Assembly (NCBI RefSeq): GCF_002188465.1
Contig: NZ_NINW01000048.1
Location: 1-64,000, forward strand
Source: Pigmentiphaga sp. NML080357
GTDB lineage: Bacteria; Pseudomonadota; Gammaproteobacteria; Burkholderiales; Burkholderiaceae_B
Direction: 5' to 3'
DNA length: 64,000 bases
The notes beneath the pieces are model-generated. The model was not told where the DNA came from and ran no database searches. It was given only the letters and a program-made list of their open reading frames with translations. Both the position numbers and the translations under genes were made by a program. Shown here one piece after another: positions 1 through 8,909 of this stretch (the first letter of the stretch is position 1; every line of letters begins with the position of its first letter).

Positions 1-2
1 CC

Positions 3-2366
3 GCTGGCGGTGGGCGCGGCGCTGGAGCCGGAGGCCCAACCGATGGCGAGCGCGACGGCCAGGACGAAAGCGCGCTGCGCTCCCTGGGCGACCGCATCGT
101 GGGCGCGTTCAAGGAATCGGGCGCCGGCCTGGAGGAAGCCGACCCGACGGTCAAGGCGTTCAACGAGGTGGCCCAGCCGATGGCGCGGGGCTACGAGCTG
201 CTGACCGGCGGCGACAGCCAGAAGAAGCAGGAAGGCTGGCTGCGCCGCATCTACGGCTCGCTGACCGGCTTCAGGAAGGATGAGGGCCTGTTCAACAAGG
301 TGGCCGCCAAGCGGCTGAAGGCCATCGAGGAAAAGCCAGTCGCCGAAGCCGGCGGCGGTGGCGGCCTGTTCGGCGGGCTGCTGGGAATGCTGGGCGGCCT
401 GCTGAAGCGGATTCCGGGCGTCGGCGCGCTGGCTGCCAGCGCTGGCGGGCTGCTCGCGCGCGGCGGTGGGTTGCTGGCTGGGGCTGGCCGGATGGCCGCC
501 GGCGCTGGGCGCGGCCTGCTGGGCCTGGGTCGTGGCGCGCTGCGCCGCATCCCGATCATCGGCGCGCTGCTGGGCGGCATCGGGGCGGCCACCGACATCT
601 ACGACTCGGAGACGGACGACACCCTGACCCGGCGCGAGAAAGACCAGCGCGCCGGGAAGGCGGTGGGCGGCCTGGCCGGGACGATGGGCGGCATGTTCGC
701 CGGCGCGAAGCTCGGCGCGCTGGTGGGGGCCTTCGCCGGCCCGGCGGGCGCGGCCATTGGCGGCGCCATCGGCGGCGCGGCGGGCCTGTTCTTCGGCGAC
801 CAGGCCGGCCAGATCATCGGGACGACCGTGGGCGGCTGGGTGTCCGACCTGCGCGACGCCGACATCCCCGGCAAGATCGCGGCGGCTTGGACGGCGACCA
901 CCGAAGCCGTCATGTCCGCATGGAATGCGACGGTCGAAGGGGTGAAAAAGGGCTGGGATTCCGTTGTGTCTGGCTTCACGGCTGTGGGTGATGGCATCGG
1001 CAAAGCCTGGGGCAAATTCGTAGATTCGGCCAAGGCCGGGTGGGATGCCATCACGAGCCTGTTCACGTCGGCCTATGAGGGTCTGAAGTCACTTCCCGTC
1101 ATCGGCCCGGCTATTGAGGCGGTCGAGGGCGCGGCCAAGAAGGCGGCGGAGGTCGTCAGCTCGGCCGCCACCGGCGCCAAGGAGCTTGCATCCAAGGCGG
1201 CGGATGCGGCGGTGGAACTGGGCAGCCAGGCGATTGATGGTGTCAAGGCTGGCGCAAGCTACCTCGCCGAGAACACTACCGTCGGGCGCGGCGCCACCAA
1301 GGCATGGGAAGGCGCGAAGTCCATCAGCGGGCAGATCGCCGAACGGTGGAACGACGCCAAGCAATACCTGTTGGGCGCGTCGGACAAGGCGGGCGTGGAT
1401 GCTGGAACGGTGGCGAAGATCGCCAACTTCGAGAGCGGCTTCAACGCCGATGCCGCGCCGATCAGGAGGGACGGCACCCGCCTGTCGTCTGCCCACGGTT
1501 ACGGCCAGTTCATCGACGGAACCTGGATGGACATGCTCAACAAGTACGGCGGCAAGTACGGTATCGAGGGCGCCGGCAAGCTGACGAAGGAGCAGGCCGC
1601 CAAGTTCCGGGGCGACAAGACCATCCAGGCCGCGATGCTGGCCGAGTTCACCCGCGAGAACATCGAGAAGGGCCGCAAGTACGGCGGCACCGACGACGAC
1701 GCCAATGTCTATGCCTTCCACAATCTGGGGGACAAGGACGCCAAGAACCTGCTGACCGGGATGCGGCAGAACCCGTCCATGACCGTGCGCGAGGCGCTGT
1801 CGCAGGGAGCAAAGACGGACAAGGAGCGCGCCCGCGTCGAGGCCGTCATCACCAACAACAGGAGCCTGTACGGCGATGGCAGCGTCACGGCCGCCGAAGC
1901 CTATTCGCGCATGGGGCAGGTCATGCGGCGCGGCGAGGTGTTTGCGGCCGATGCGCAGCAGGCCCAGCAAGCGCCAGGCGGCAAGCGTCCGCCCAGCTAT
2001 GCGGCTCTTGCGATGGCGAAAGTCTCCCCGGATGGCGAGGCCAAGCCGGCACCGCCGCGCGCCGCCGCTGCGCCGGAGGGCGTCACCGCGCCCGCCGCGC
2101 CGGCGCTGGCCCAGGTTTCCGCGCCGGCCGCCCCGGTTGGCATCGTGGCGCCGGCCGCGCCCGTGGTGGCTGCCGTGAGCGTGCCGACTGTGCCGGCCGC
2201 GCCCGTGGTGCCTCCCATCGCCGACGCGCCGCCCGTGGCCGTGCCGATGGCCGGGGCCGATGCGCGCAAGCCCGTTGCCGTCGTGTCTCAGCCGGCCGAG
2301 GTGGGCCAAGACCTGCGCGAGCGGGGTATCGCGCACATTGCCACGGGAGGCTTGGGGGGCGCGTAG
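3..2366 (+). CDS. Phage tail tape-measure protein with transglycosylase domain (5' truncated)
   Basis: The reading frame is open to the left edge, so the start lies outside the window. The visible part has a Gly/Ala-rich hydrophobic stretch (about nt 350-860) typical of tape-measure proteins that span or insert into membranes, then alternating amphipathic helices. A lysozyme-like transglycosylase region follows at about nt 1370-1860, with a likely catalytic Glu in the motif NFESGFN (codon at 1431) and the downstream motifs GYGQF and YAFHNLG. The C-terminus is low-complexity Ala/Pro/Val. In tailed phages such proteins set tail length and cut peptidoglycan during DNA entry. It lies directly upstream of baseplate genes, as expected. 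The tape-measure role is inferred from position and composition; the lytic domain is the better-supported part. Confidence 0.75.
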   Translation, partial: AGGGRGAGAGGPTDGERDGQDESALRSLGDRIVGAFKESGAGLEEADPTVKAFNEVAQPMARGYELLTGGDSQKKQEGWLRRIYGSLTGFRKDEGLFNKVAAKRLKAIEEKPVAEAGGGGGLFGGLLGMLGGLLKRIPGVGALAASAGGLLARGGGLLAGAGRMAAGAGRGLLGLGRGALRRIPIIGALLGGIGAATDIYDSETDDTLTRREKDQRAGKAVGGLAGTMGGMFAGAKLGALVGAFAGPAGAAIGGAIGGAAGLFFGDQAGQIIGTTVGGWVSDLRDADIPGKIAAAWTATTEAVMSAWNATVEGVKKGWDSVVSGFTAVGDGIGKAWGKFVDSAKAGWDAITSLFTSAYEGLKSLPVIGPAIEAVEGAAKKAAEVVSSAATGAKELASKAADAAVELGSQAIDGVKAGASYLAENTTVGRGATKAWEGAKSISGQIAERWNDAKQYLLGASDKAGVDAGTVAKIANFESGFNADAAPIRRDGTRLSSAHGYGQFIDGTWMDMLNKYGGKYGIEGAGKLTKEQAAKFRGDKTIQAAMLAEFTRENIEKGRKYGGTDDDANVYAFHNLGDKDAKNLLTGMRQNPSMTVREALSQGAKTDKERARVEAVITNNRSLYGDGSVTAAEAYSRMGQVMRRGEVFAADAQQAQQAPGGKRPPSYAALAMAKVSPDGEAKPAPPRAAAAPEGVTAPAAPALAQVSAPAAPVGIVAPAAPVVAAVSVPTVPAAPVVPPIADAPPVAVPMAGADARKPVAVVSQPAEVGQDLRERGIAHIATGGLGGA

Positions 2367-2462
2367 CGGGCGTGCCGGCCCTGAAGGTTTCCGAAAAGGC
2401 CGCACGAAGGTTCCCGAGAAACCATCGGAAAACGAGCCGCTGCCTGTTGTTCCTTGAGCGTC

Positions 2463-2765
2463 ATGATTTCTGGCATGGCGACGATCACTGGAAACGACAT
2501 TCAAGGCATGGTGCGCCACTGGCTCAATACGCCGGTGGGGGGCTATCTCGGCTCGGACTATGGGCAGGACACGAAATCCTTGCTCCAGCGCCCGCACGCC
2601 GACGGTGCGCCCGATTCGTTCCTGCGCAAGATGCGCAGCGACGTGCCTGTGCTTCAGGCCCTGCCGACCGGCTCGCTGAACCTCTACGGCGTTCCCTCGC
2701 TGCCTGACCGCCTCGACCTGATCGTGGAAGTCGCCGGCCAGACCATCGAAGTGACGGGGGGATGA
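2463..2765 (+). CDS. Small phage baseplate-like protein
   Basis: This is a protein of about 100 residues between the tape-measure and baseplate J genes, in the place where P2- and Mu-like phages carry a gp25/W-type baseplate wedge protein. The sequence contains NTPVGGYLGSDYG and a C-terminal segment ending in VEVAGQTIEVTGG. I do not recognise a diagnostic motif, so the baseplate role rests on gene order. The start is uncertain: TTG 2454, ATG 2463 and ATG 2475 are all in frame and none has a strong ribosome-binding site. The stop codon is one base from the GTG start of the next gene, which suggests translational coupling. Confidence 0.6.
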   Translation: MISGMATITGNDIQGMVRHWLNTPVGGYLGSDYGQDTKSLLQRPHADGAPDSFLRKMRSDVPVLQALPTGSLNLYGVPSLPDRLDLIVEVAGQTIEVTGG

Positions 2766-2766
2766 C

Positions 2767-4263
2767 GTGCTGACCAAGGCCGATTACCAGCGGGCCATCC
2801 GCGATTCGATTGCTTCCTACCCGACCATCGCCCCTCTGTACCAGGCGGGCGACCCGCGCATCATGCAGCACCTGGACGCGATGGCGACCATGCTGGCGAT
2901 GTTCTCGGCGCAGGTGGAGGCAGCCCATGCGGAGGCATTCGAGAAGACCCGTGACGCGACCGTGCTGGCGGATGCTGCCATGCGTGGCATCGTGCGCAAG
3001 GGCAAGTCCGCGCGTGTGCGCGTGCGGGCCATCAACACCAGCTCCAGCGCCTTCACGGTGGAATCCGGCCGCACGCTGCTGGATTCATCGGGCCTGCTGT
3101 GGCGCGTCGAGACGCCGGCCGCCGTGCCCGCCGGCGGCGAGACCACGTTCGAGGCCAGCCAGGTGCGCTCCAGCACCGTCACGCATACCGTGAGCGGCAC
3201 CGAGCCGTTCTACGCCATCGAGGTGCCGGCGCCCGAGGACGACTCCTACCTGTGCGCCATCGCCGTCAGCGATGCGGATGGCGCCTTCGAGTACCGCGAC
3301 CGCTACGTGAACACGGCGCCCGATGAGCGCGTGTTCCACGTCGAGGCGGACGACCGCCAGCGCACCTACGTCCGGTTCGGCTTCGACGGCGTGGTGGGCG
3401 TGCAGCCCAAGGACGGCGCGGAAATCACCCTGACGGTTTTCTACACCTCGGGCGAGGTCAGCCCGGCCTACGACAGCCCGTTCTCGTTCGAGTACCTGGG
3501 GTCGCCGGCCGAGTCCGCCATCGAGCTGCGCATGGACGCGCTGCTGATCGCCGGCCAGAACCCCATGCCCATGTCGGTGCTGCGCGACCTGGCGCGCTAC
3601 CCGTCGGTGTACGACAACAACGCCGTGTTCCTGGGCGAGTTCGACTTTCTGGTGCGGCGCAACTTCCCGACCCTGCAATTCCTTTCCGTCTGGAACGAGT
3701 CGGCCGAGGAGCAGGCGCGCGGCCCGGCCTTCGACAACATCAATGCGATCTTCGTGGCCTGCCTCTCCAGCGAGGGAGGCGAATCCGTGTTGATCGAGGA
3801 TGACCCAGACACGCCGGTGCCGCCGGCGGTGATCGCCGACGACGACCTGACCGGGACGCAGCAGGCCATCAAGGCGGCGATCCTGGCTGCCGACGACAGC
3901 TACCGCGTCCGCTTCTTCTCGCCAGTGCGCTCGAAAATCCGCATGACCATCAGCGCGCGGGTTTCCACCTCTTACGTGGCGTCCGACGTGAAGCAGAAGA
4001 TCATCGAGGCGCTGATGGCCGAGTTCGGCCCGTCCTCGGCGGCATCGCGGCGCGGCCGCCAGCGCCCGCTGTACCAGCGCGTCTATGCGCTGCTGCGCCA
4101 GAAGGTGCCGGCCTTGTCCGACGGCGAGGCCGACCTGACCGTGGGCATCGTGGAGCCGGCCTCGCTGCTGGCCCGGCCCGAGATGTGGCGCTACCTGGAC
4201 ACCGATACCCTGAGCGTCACCGTGGAGACGGTGAATATCGTCACGCCTTCCTGGGGCGGGTAA
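2767..4263 (+). CDS. Baseplate J-like protein
   Basis: The protein has 498 residues and begins with GTG one base after the preceding stop. The N-terminal helical part and the middle beta-rich part (about residues 85-250) resemble baseplate J-family proteins, which form the baseplate wedge of contractile tails. The C-terminal part carries the helix and strand pattern seen at the end of these proteins. Its place before a tail protein I-like gene matches the J-I order of P2-type phages. No frameshift is visible. The family assignment comes from order, length and overall look, not from a catalytic motif. Confidence 0.7.
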   Translation: MLTKADYQRAIRDSIASYPTIAPLYQAGDPRIMQHLDAMATMLAMFSAQVEAAHAEAFEKTRDATVLADAAMRGIVRKGKSARVRVRAINTSSSAFTVESGRTLLDSSGLLWRVETPAAVPAGGETTFEASQVRSSTVTHTVSGTEPFYAIEVPAPEDDSYLCAIAVSDADGAFEYRDRYVNTAPDERVFHVEADDRQRTYVRFGFDGVVGVQPKDGAEITLTVFYTSGEVSPAYDSPFSFEYLGSPAESAIELRMDALLIAGQNPMPMSVLRDLARYPSVYDNNAVFLGEFDFLVRRNFPTLQFLSVWNESAEEQARGPAFDNINAIFVACLSSEGGESVLIEDDPDTPVPPAVIADDDLTGTQQAIKAAILAADDSYRVRFFSPVRSKIRMTISARVSTSYVASDVKQKIIEALMAEFGPSSAASRRGRQRPLYQRVYALLRQKVPALSDGEADLTVGIVEPASLLARPEMWRYLDTDTLSVTVETVNIVTPSWGG

Positions 4264-4266
4264 GCC

Positions 4267-5925
4267 ATGTCCCTGGATTTCTCGAACGCCCAGCTCCCGC
4301 GCCTGCTGCCGCTGGAGAACAGCTACACCGAAAACGAGGTCGAGGCCGACCTGAAGCGGCTGTTTCTCGACCTGTTCGACTCGACCCTGGCCGCCGACAC
4401 CTTCGACGTGAATGTGCTGGGCGCGGCGCACCTGGGCAGCTTCGACCTGGTGCGCAAGGCGGTCAATGCCGACGGCCTGGTGCTGATGCAGGGCGACCGC
4501 GAGGAAGCCGCCACCCGCTACCTGTACCGGGCCTGGAAGTCGGGCGACGTGCAGGGACGCGGGCTGCACTTCCTGCGCACCTACCTCCAGATGCTGTTCC
4601 CGAACCTTTGCCAGGTCGATCAGCTCTGGCACGACAAGGCGCTGCCGTATCCGACCGGCCTCTATCCCTCGACGCCGCGCTTTTCCTGGTGGCTGCACCA
4701 GATCGGCGAACCCGGCCTGAAGCTGGACGGCACCTGGGGCATCGGCCGGCGCATCCTGAATGCCGCCGAGAGCCGCGCCGACCGGCCCATCGACACAGAC
4801 CAGATGTACCTGACCAGCCGGGTCGAAATCGTGCTGGACTTCAGTGTGAATGTGCGCTCGATTGCGAGCCTCATGCACATCATCCGCTCGGTGATTCCCG
4901 CGCGCCTGCTGCCGGTGTTCCGCTTCTGGCTGAACTTCGTCCTGTACGTCGAAATCCTGGCATCGTCCAAGCTGCTGATGCAGAAGAACTCGCGGATGCG
5001 CTACCCCTGGTGCGGGCGCGTGATCGGCGATTCCACCGACGTGCGCTGGAAGCTGGGCAAGGACGGCGTGCTGGTCAAGCTGCCGCAGCCCTTCGGGTCG
5101 TTCCGCTTGGGCGAAGCGCGCGGCGGCAAGTCCGTGTGGCGCCTGAAAGGTTGCCGCATCCAGAGTTCGGCGCTGCTGGAGAGCGCGGCCAGCGCGATCA
5201 TCTACCGCCTGCCGAAGGTGGGCGAGGCTGACCGGCGGCTGGACGGCACCTGGCGGCTTGGCGGCCGCTCGCTGTACGTCGGCAGCCGTGCGGCCATGCA
5301 GAAGCGCATCGAGATGGCGGCGCCGGCCGGCCTGGTGACGACGTTCCACGACAAGCACCAGATCAAGTACCCGGCCACGCCGGCGCGCCTGGGAAGCACG
5401 GCTCGCCTGGCGCCGTGGCGCCGCCTGGACGGCCGCTGGCGCGTGGGCGAGAAGTCCGTGCGCCGACCCTTCGGTTTCGCCATCGAGCGTGACGAGGCTT
5501 TCCTTGCCGACGGCTCCCTGGGCATGACTTCGACGGCGAATGCCTGGGCCATCCCCGAGCGCCTGGCGCGGCCCGCCGCCACGAAGCTCAAGGGCACCTC
5601 GCGCAAGCTCAACGGTACGTGGTTCCTGGGCGCGGAGAACCGCATCGGGCGCTTCCCCCTGGACGGCCGGCGCCTGCGCGCCATGAAGATGACCCAGTAC
5701 CCGCGCATCGGGCACTTCGCCATCGCGGCAGACATCCCAGGCGACGTGGAATACGCCTCGGGCGACGTGCGCCGCCTGCGCCTCGATGGTGCTTGGCGCA
5801 TCGGCGGCCCGGCCGCGCCGGAGTTCAAGCTGGAGGTGTTCAAGGTGCCGGGTGGGCCGGGCTACGAGCCGGAGCCGCTGGACGACCTGGACGCCTCGGT
5901 GCTGCCCGACGGACTGGCGGACTAG
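4267..5925 (+). CDS. Tail protein I-like baseplate protein with LDGTW repeats
   Basis: The protein has 552 residues, starts three bases after the J stop, and has an N-terminal region (residues about 1-130) like P2 tail protein I (NSYTENEVEADLKRLFLDLF). It is much longer than P2 I. The extra C-terminal part holds a degenerate repeat of the type LDGTWRLGGR near residues 153, 324, 387, 448 and 506, which probably forms repeated beta hairpins in a tail spike or adaptor. It ends in a TAG, after which the same frame continues without interruption into the SGNH hydrolase coding region. The real product may therefore be a fusion protein if the amber codon is read through. Confidence 0.65.
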   Translation: MSLDFSNAQLPRLLPLENSYTENEVEADLKRLFLDLFDSTLAADTFDVNVLGAAHLGSFDLVRKAVNADGLVLMQGDREEAATRYLYRAWKSGDVQGRGLHFLRTYLQMLFPNLCQVDQLWHDKALPYPTGLYPSTPRFSWWLHQIGEPGLKLDGTWGIGRRILNAAESRADRPIDTDQMYLTSRVEIVLDFSVNVRSIASLMHIIRSVIPARLLPVFRFWLNFVLYVEILASSKLLMQKNSRMRYPWCGRVIGDSTDVRWKLGKDGVLVKLPQPFGSFRLGEARGGKSVWRLKGCRIQSSALLESAASAIIYRLPKVGEADRRLDGTWRLGGRSLYVGSRAAMQKRIEMAAPAGLVTTFHDKHQIKYPATPARLGSTARLAPWRRLDGRWRVGEKSVRRPFGFAIERDEAFLADGSLGMTSTANAWAIPERLARPAATKLKGTSRKLNGTWFLGAENRIGRFPLDGRRLRAMKMTQYPRIGHFAIAADIPGDVEYASGDVRRLRLDGAWRIGGPAAPEFKLEVFKVPGGPGYEPEPLDDLDASVLPDGLAD

Positions 5926-5931
5926 AACCAT

Positions 5932-7098
5932 GTGGTGGTCTATGGGCAATCCCTGTCCGTGGGCGCCACCTCGCGGCCGCCGCTTTCTACGACGCCGCGC
6001 TATGGGCATCTGACGTTCGGCGCCGGCCCGCGCGCGAGCAAGGCCGGCAGCCTGGGCACGAACCCCGGCACCGACACGGTGAAGGGGCTGATAGAGAACA
6101 CGGCGGCGTCCGAAGGCTCGAACCGTGGCGAAACGCCATGCAGCGGCCTCGCGCACGCCTTCACGGAGCTGTCGCTGTCCGAGGATGGCATCGCGCCGGG
6201 CAGCGTGGTGCTGTTCTGCTCCGCGCCGGGCCACGGCGGCTACTCGCTGGCCCAGCTCGACATGAACAGCGCCTGGGTGCAGGTGCTGAAAGACCATGTG
6301 ACCGAGGCCAAGGCCCGCGCCGACGAGGCCGGCAAGTCGTACCAGGTAGTGGCGATGCCCTGGATGCAGGGCGAGGCAAACAGCGGCACCGCCTACCAGA
6401 CTTACTACAACGGCATGGTGGCCTTCCAGGCTGGGTTCTCGGCCTGGGTGAAGAGCGTCACCGGGCAGAGCTTCGACGTGCCGATCATCATGTACCAGAC
6501 CCCGAACAACGGGAGCCTGAACGGGCAGATTTCGCGCGCGCAGCTCGACCTGTGCCTCAACGAGCCGGGGTTCTTCTTCGGCGGGCCGATCTACCACATG
6601 GAGCCGGCCACCGACGGCACGCACATCACCAACATCAGCGAGTACCGCACCGGCCACCAGTTCGGCCGCGCGGTCAAGCAGTACCTGATCGACCGGAAGA
6701 AGCCCGCCTTCATCCGCTCGGTGGCCGCCGTGCGCAAGGGCAGCACCATCGAGTGGAAGTTCAGCGTGCCCCTGCGGCCGCTGGTGTTCGACGTGGCGAC
6801 CATGCCGCAGACGACCGACTACGGGTTCCGTGTGAATGACAGCGCGGGCAACAAGCTGGCGATTTCCTCCATCGCCATCAAGGACGGCGACACCGTGGTG
6901 CTGACGCTGGCCGCCGGCGCGGCATCGGCCGCCGAGGTGCGCTACGCGCTCGACTACCGCGCGGCCGGCACGGCCTGGAATGACGAGGAAACCGGGAACC
7001 TGCGCGACTCGACCAGGGGCGATTTCTCGGTGGCGGGCGGCACCTACCGGCGCTGGCACGTTGCGCCTTCCTGCCGGGCCGCCATCACCCAGGGCTGA
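5932..7098 (+). CDS. SGNH/GDSL-type esterase domain, tail-associated
   Basis: The block I-like motif GQSLSVG lies at the very N-terminus, a GEAN motif follows near the middle, and DGTHIT supplies the expected Asp and His near residues 228 and 231. This is the layout of carbohydrate acetylesterases of the SGNH superfamily, found on phage tails where they deacetylate surface polysaccharide. The C-terminal ~120 residues are beta-rich and may bind sugar. The annotated start is a GTG without a convincing ribosome-binding site. The frame is the same as that of the upstream tail protein, separated only by one TAG. The catalytic domain begins right at this GTG with no leader, so the region may be the C-terminal half of a longer protein. 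Confidence 0.65.
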   Translation: MVVYGQSLSVGATSRPPLSTTPRYGHLTFGAGPRASKAGSLGTNPGTDTVKGLIENTAASEGSNRGETPCSGLAHAFTELSLSEDGIAPGSVVLFCSAPGHGGYSLAQLDMNSAWVQVLKDHVTEAKARADEAGKSYQVVAMPWMQGEANSGTAYQTYYNGMVAFQAGFSAWVKSVTGQSFDVPIIMYQTPNNGSLNGQISRAQLDLCLNEPGFFFGGPIYHMEPATDGTHITNISEYRTGHQFGRAVKQYLIDRKKPAFIRSVAAVRKGSTIEWKFSVPLRPLVFDVATMPQTTDYGFRVNDSAGNKLAISSIAIKDGDTVVLTLAAGAASAAEVRYALDYRAAGTAWNDEETGNLRDSTRGDFSVAGGTYRRWHVAPSCRAAITQG

Positions 7099-7209
7099 CC
7101 GTCTCCGCCCGGCGGGCCGTTGTGGGCCGTCTGGATTCGGAAAAAGCCGCCAAGCCGGGGTGTTCCTGGCAACCAGAATGGCCGGCATCACGCTCATAGG
7201 AGGGCTGAC

Positions 7210-7590
7210 ATGGCTGAAGCCGTCGTCGTCAACACTTACCGCCAGCGCATCGCGGCCCACATGGCCGGCGGTGCGCAGCTCGCGCCCGTCGCCTACATGG
7301 CCTTCGGCGATGGTGGGCACAACGCCGACCTGACGCCGAAAGCCCCGTCCGCCAGCGCGACGGCGCTCAATCACGAAATCCTGCGCAAGCCCCTCGCGGC
7401 GATCACGCAGGAAGACCTGTATTCGGTGACTGGCAAGGGCGCGGTCGAGGCCAATGAGGTTGTCGGCGCCGGAATCTCCGAAGCGGCCCTCATCGACGCC
7501 AACGGGCAGCTTGTCGGCCTGAAGACGTTTGCTCCGAAGTTCAAAGAGAACGACGAGCGTTACGAAATCAGCATCAAGCTGCGCTTCTGA
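7210..7590 (+). CDS. Tail-fibre/collar-type protein
   Basis: This protein of 126 residues starts at an ATG with a strong AGGAGG ribosome-binding site at 7198-7203. The motif series YRQRIAAHMAGG, YMAFGDGGH and the C-terminal ENDERYEISIKLRF resembles N-terminal tail-fibre or tail-collar modules of Mu- and P2-like phages. It sits between the esterase and a larger fibre protein, so it is probably part of the fibre attachment structure. The family match is from memory of the motif style and the location, not from a search. Confidence 0.6.
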   Translation: MAEAVVVNTYRQRIAAHMAGGAQLAPVAYMAFGDGGHNADLTPKAPSASATALNHEILRKPLAAITQEDLYSVTGKGAVEANEVVGAGISEAALIDANGQLVGLKTFAPKFKENDERYEISIKLRF

Positions 7591-7604
7591 AAGGAGTTTC
7601 CACA

Positions 7605-8522
7605 ATGGCACTGCCCCATCCCAACATTTCCCCGATTCCCAACAACGAGCCGGATGCCGTCCCGTCGCTGTGGAACACCCGCTACCAGGAAATCGACGAA
7701 AATTTCGCCGATCACGAGTCGCGCCTGGCGGCCCGCGAAACCGAGCTGAACAACGCCCGTGGTGGCAAGGCCAACCTGGCCGCCCGCCTGACCGAGATGG
7801 ACTCGAACATCGGCGCGACCTCGGTGGACATGCAAAACGCCACGGCCGCCGCGCTGAAGTTCGCGCTCGACCAGGCCGCACTGGCGAACTACAGCGTGCG
7901 CGCGCTGCGAGAACAGGCCCAGCAGGAGGGCGTCGTCACGATCAAGAACCGGGGCATCGTCAAGGGTTGCTCGGTGTCGAAATCGACCACGGCGGCGCGC
8001 AACCTGAACATCACCAGCGGTGTGTGTTTCGCCAACGGCCGGGCCTACTCCGTGTCGGACGGTAATAACGCCGCCTCCGTGCCCAGCAACATCGGCTCCA
8101 GCTCCGTGGTGGTCTATGCCTACCTGTTCCAAGACGCGAACGGCTTGTGGCGTCTGGCGGTGACGCCCATCGGCACGACCGTGCCCGACGGCGCCATCAT
8201 CATCTACAACCTGACCATCCCGGCGAACTCGACTGATGCCACTGACCCGAATCTGACGGGCGTGGCGATGACGGACGTTCGCCGCATCGAAGCGCAGTTC
8301 CCGCAACTGCTCAACAGTCCGGCCAGCGTGTCGCCCGCTCTGCAAACGCTGGGCGCCAACGACTACAGCCTGTCCTTCGACGTGGTTTCCGCCGACGGCG
8401 CGCCCTGCGACAGCCGGCACATCGTCGTTGCCAGCCGTGCCACCAACGGGTTCTCCGTCTATCTGGCGAGCGCGGCCGACAACGTGGTTCTGCGCTGGCG
8501 CGCCAGCAAGCTCAACAACTAA
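7605..8522 (+). CDS. Phage tail fibre protein
   Basis: This protein of 305 residues has a good ribosome-binding site (AAGGAG). The N-terminal third is helical (SLWNTRYQEIDENFADHESRLAARE) and looks like a coiled-coil stalk start. The rest is Ser/Thr/Asn-rich and beta-like, ending in a short domain with VYLASAADNVVLRWR. This pattern fits a trimeric fibre or spike that carries the receptor-binding protein encoded two genes downstream. No enzyme motif is visible. It does not contain sequence resembling either template repeat. Confidence 0.6.
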   Translation: MALPHPNISPIPNNEPDAVPSLWNTRYQEIDENFADHESRLAARETELNNARGGKANLAARLTEMDSNIGATSVDMQNATAAALKFALDQAALANYSVRALREQAQQEGVVTIKNRGIVKGCSVSKSTTAARNLNITSGVCFANGRAYSVSDGNNAASVPSNIGSSSVVVYAYLFQDANGLWRLAVTPIGTTVPDGAIIIYNLTIPANSTDATDPNLTGVAMTDVRRIEAQFPQLLNSPASVSPALQTLGANDYSLSFDVVSADGAPCDSRHIVVASRATNGFSVYLASAADNVVLRWRASKLNN

Positions 8523-8540
8523 GGAAAGGAGCAATCCACC

Positions 8541-8867
8541 ATGCAAATCATCCTCAAGCAGGACGGCCAGCCCGTCGCCGACTTCTCGGTGTCGGGCGCC
8601 AATGTCACCGTCGCTGGCGTCGCCATCGACTGCGCCGAGCGCCAGCAGGACATCGCCGTGACGGTTGAAGTCCGCCAGAACATCGGCGGCCCCAGCGAAG
8701 GCGGTAACGGCGCCTACCTGGCGCAGATCGAGATTCCGGCTCGCCGCTACGAGACGGTCATCGTCCCCGCCGAAGGCGAAGGCGAGGACGAGCAGCCGAC
8801 CGAGCTGCGCGAGCCGCTGCCGCTCGACCCGAACGCCGTCGTCGTTACGCTCTGGCCCACGGCCTAA
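8541..8867 (+). CDS. Small phage protein of unknown function between fibre and receptor-binding genes
   Basis: This protein of 108 residues starts at ATG with an AAAGGAG ribosome-binding site. It is acidic in its second half (EGEGEDEQPTELREP) and has a predicted beta-rich start (MQIILKQDGQPVADFSVSG). I do not recognise the family. Its position between the tail fibre and the DGR target gene suggests a fibre accessory or chaperone-like role, but this is only inference. Confidence 0.55.
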   Translation: MQIILKQDGQPVADFSVSGANVTVAGVAIDCAERQQDIAVTVEVRQNIGGPSEGGNGAYLAQIEIPARRYETVIVPAEGEGEDEQPTELREPLPLDPNAVVVTLWPTA

Positions 8868-8909
8868 GCGCGCGGCACCACCCCGACCGATTCATCAGGA
8901 GAAACCTAC

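Noticed and set aside
99-2366. Start of the tape-measure gene at GTG 99
   Set aside because: The frame is open to the left edge with sensible composition, so the gene is cut by the window and 99 is an internal codon.
3085-7881. Very long minus-strand open frame over the baseplate, esterase and tail genes
   Set aside because: It is a shadow of GC-rich plus-strand genes. The product is Arg/His/Gly-rich without domain motifs, and the plus-strand frames have ribosome-binding sites and family features.
5932-8867. A VR2 partner for TR2 within the esterase or fibre genes
   Set aside because: Their 3' ends have no GGxW or SxIGGR-type pattern and no stretch that aligns with TR2.
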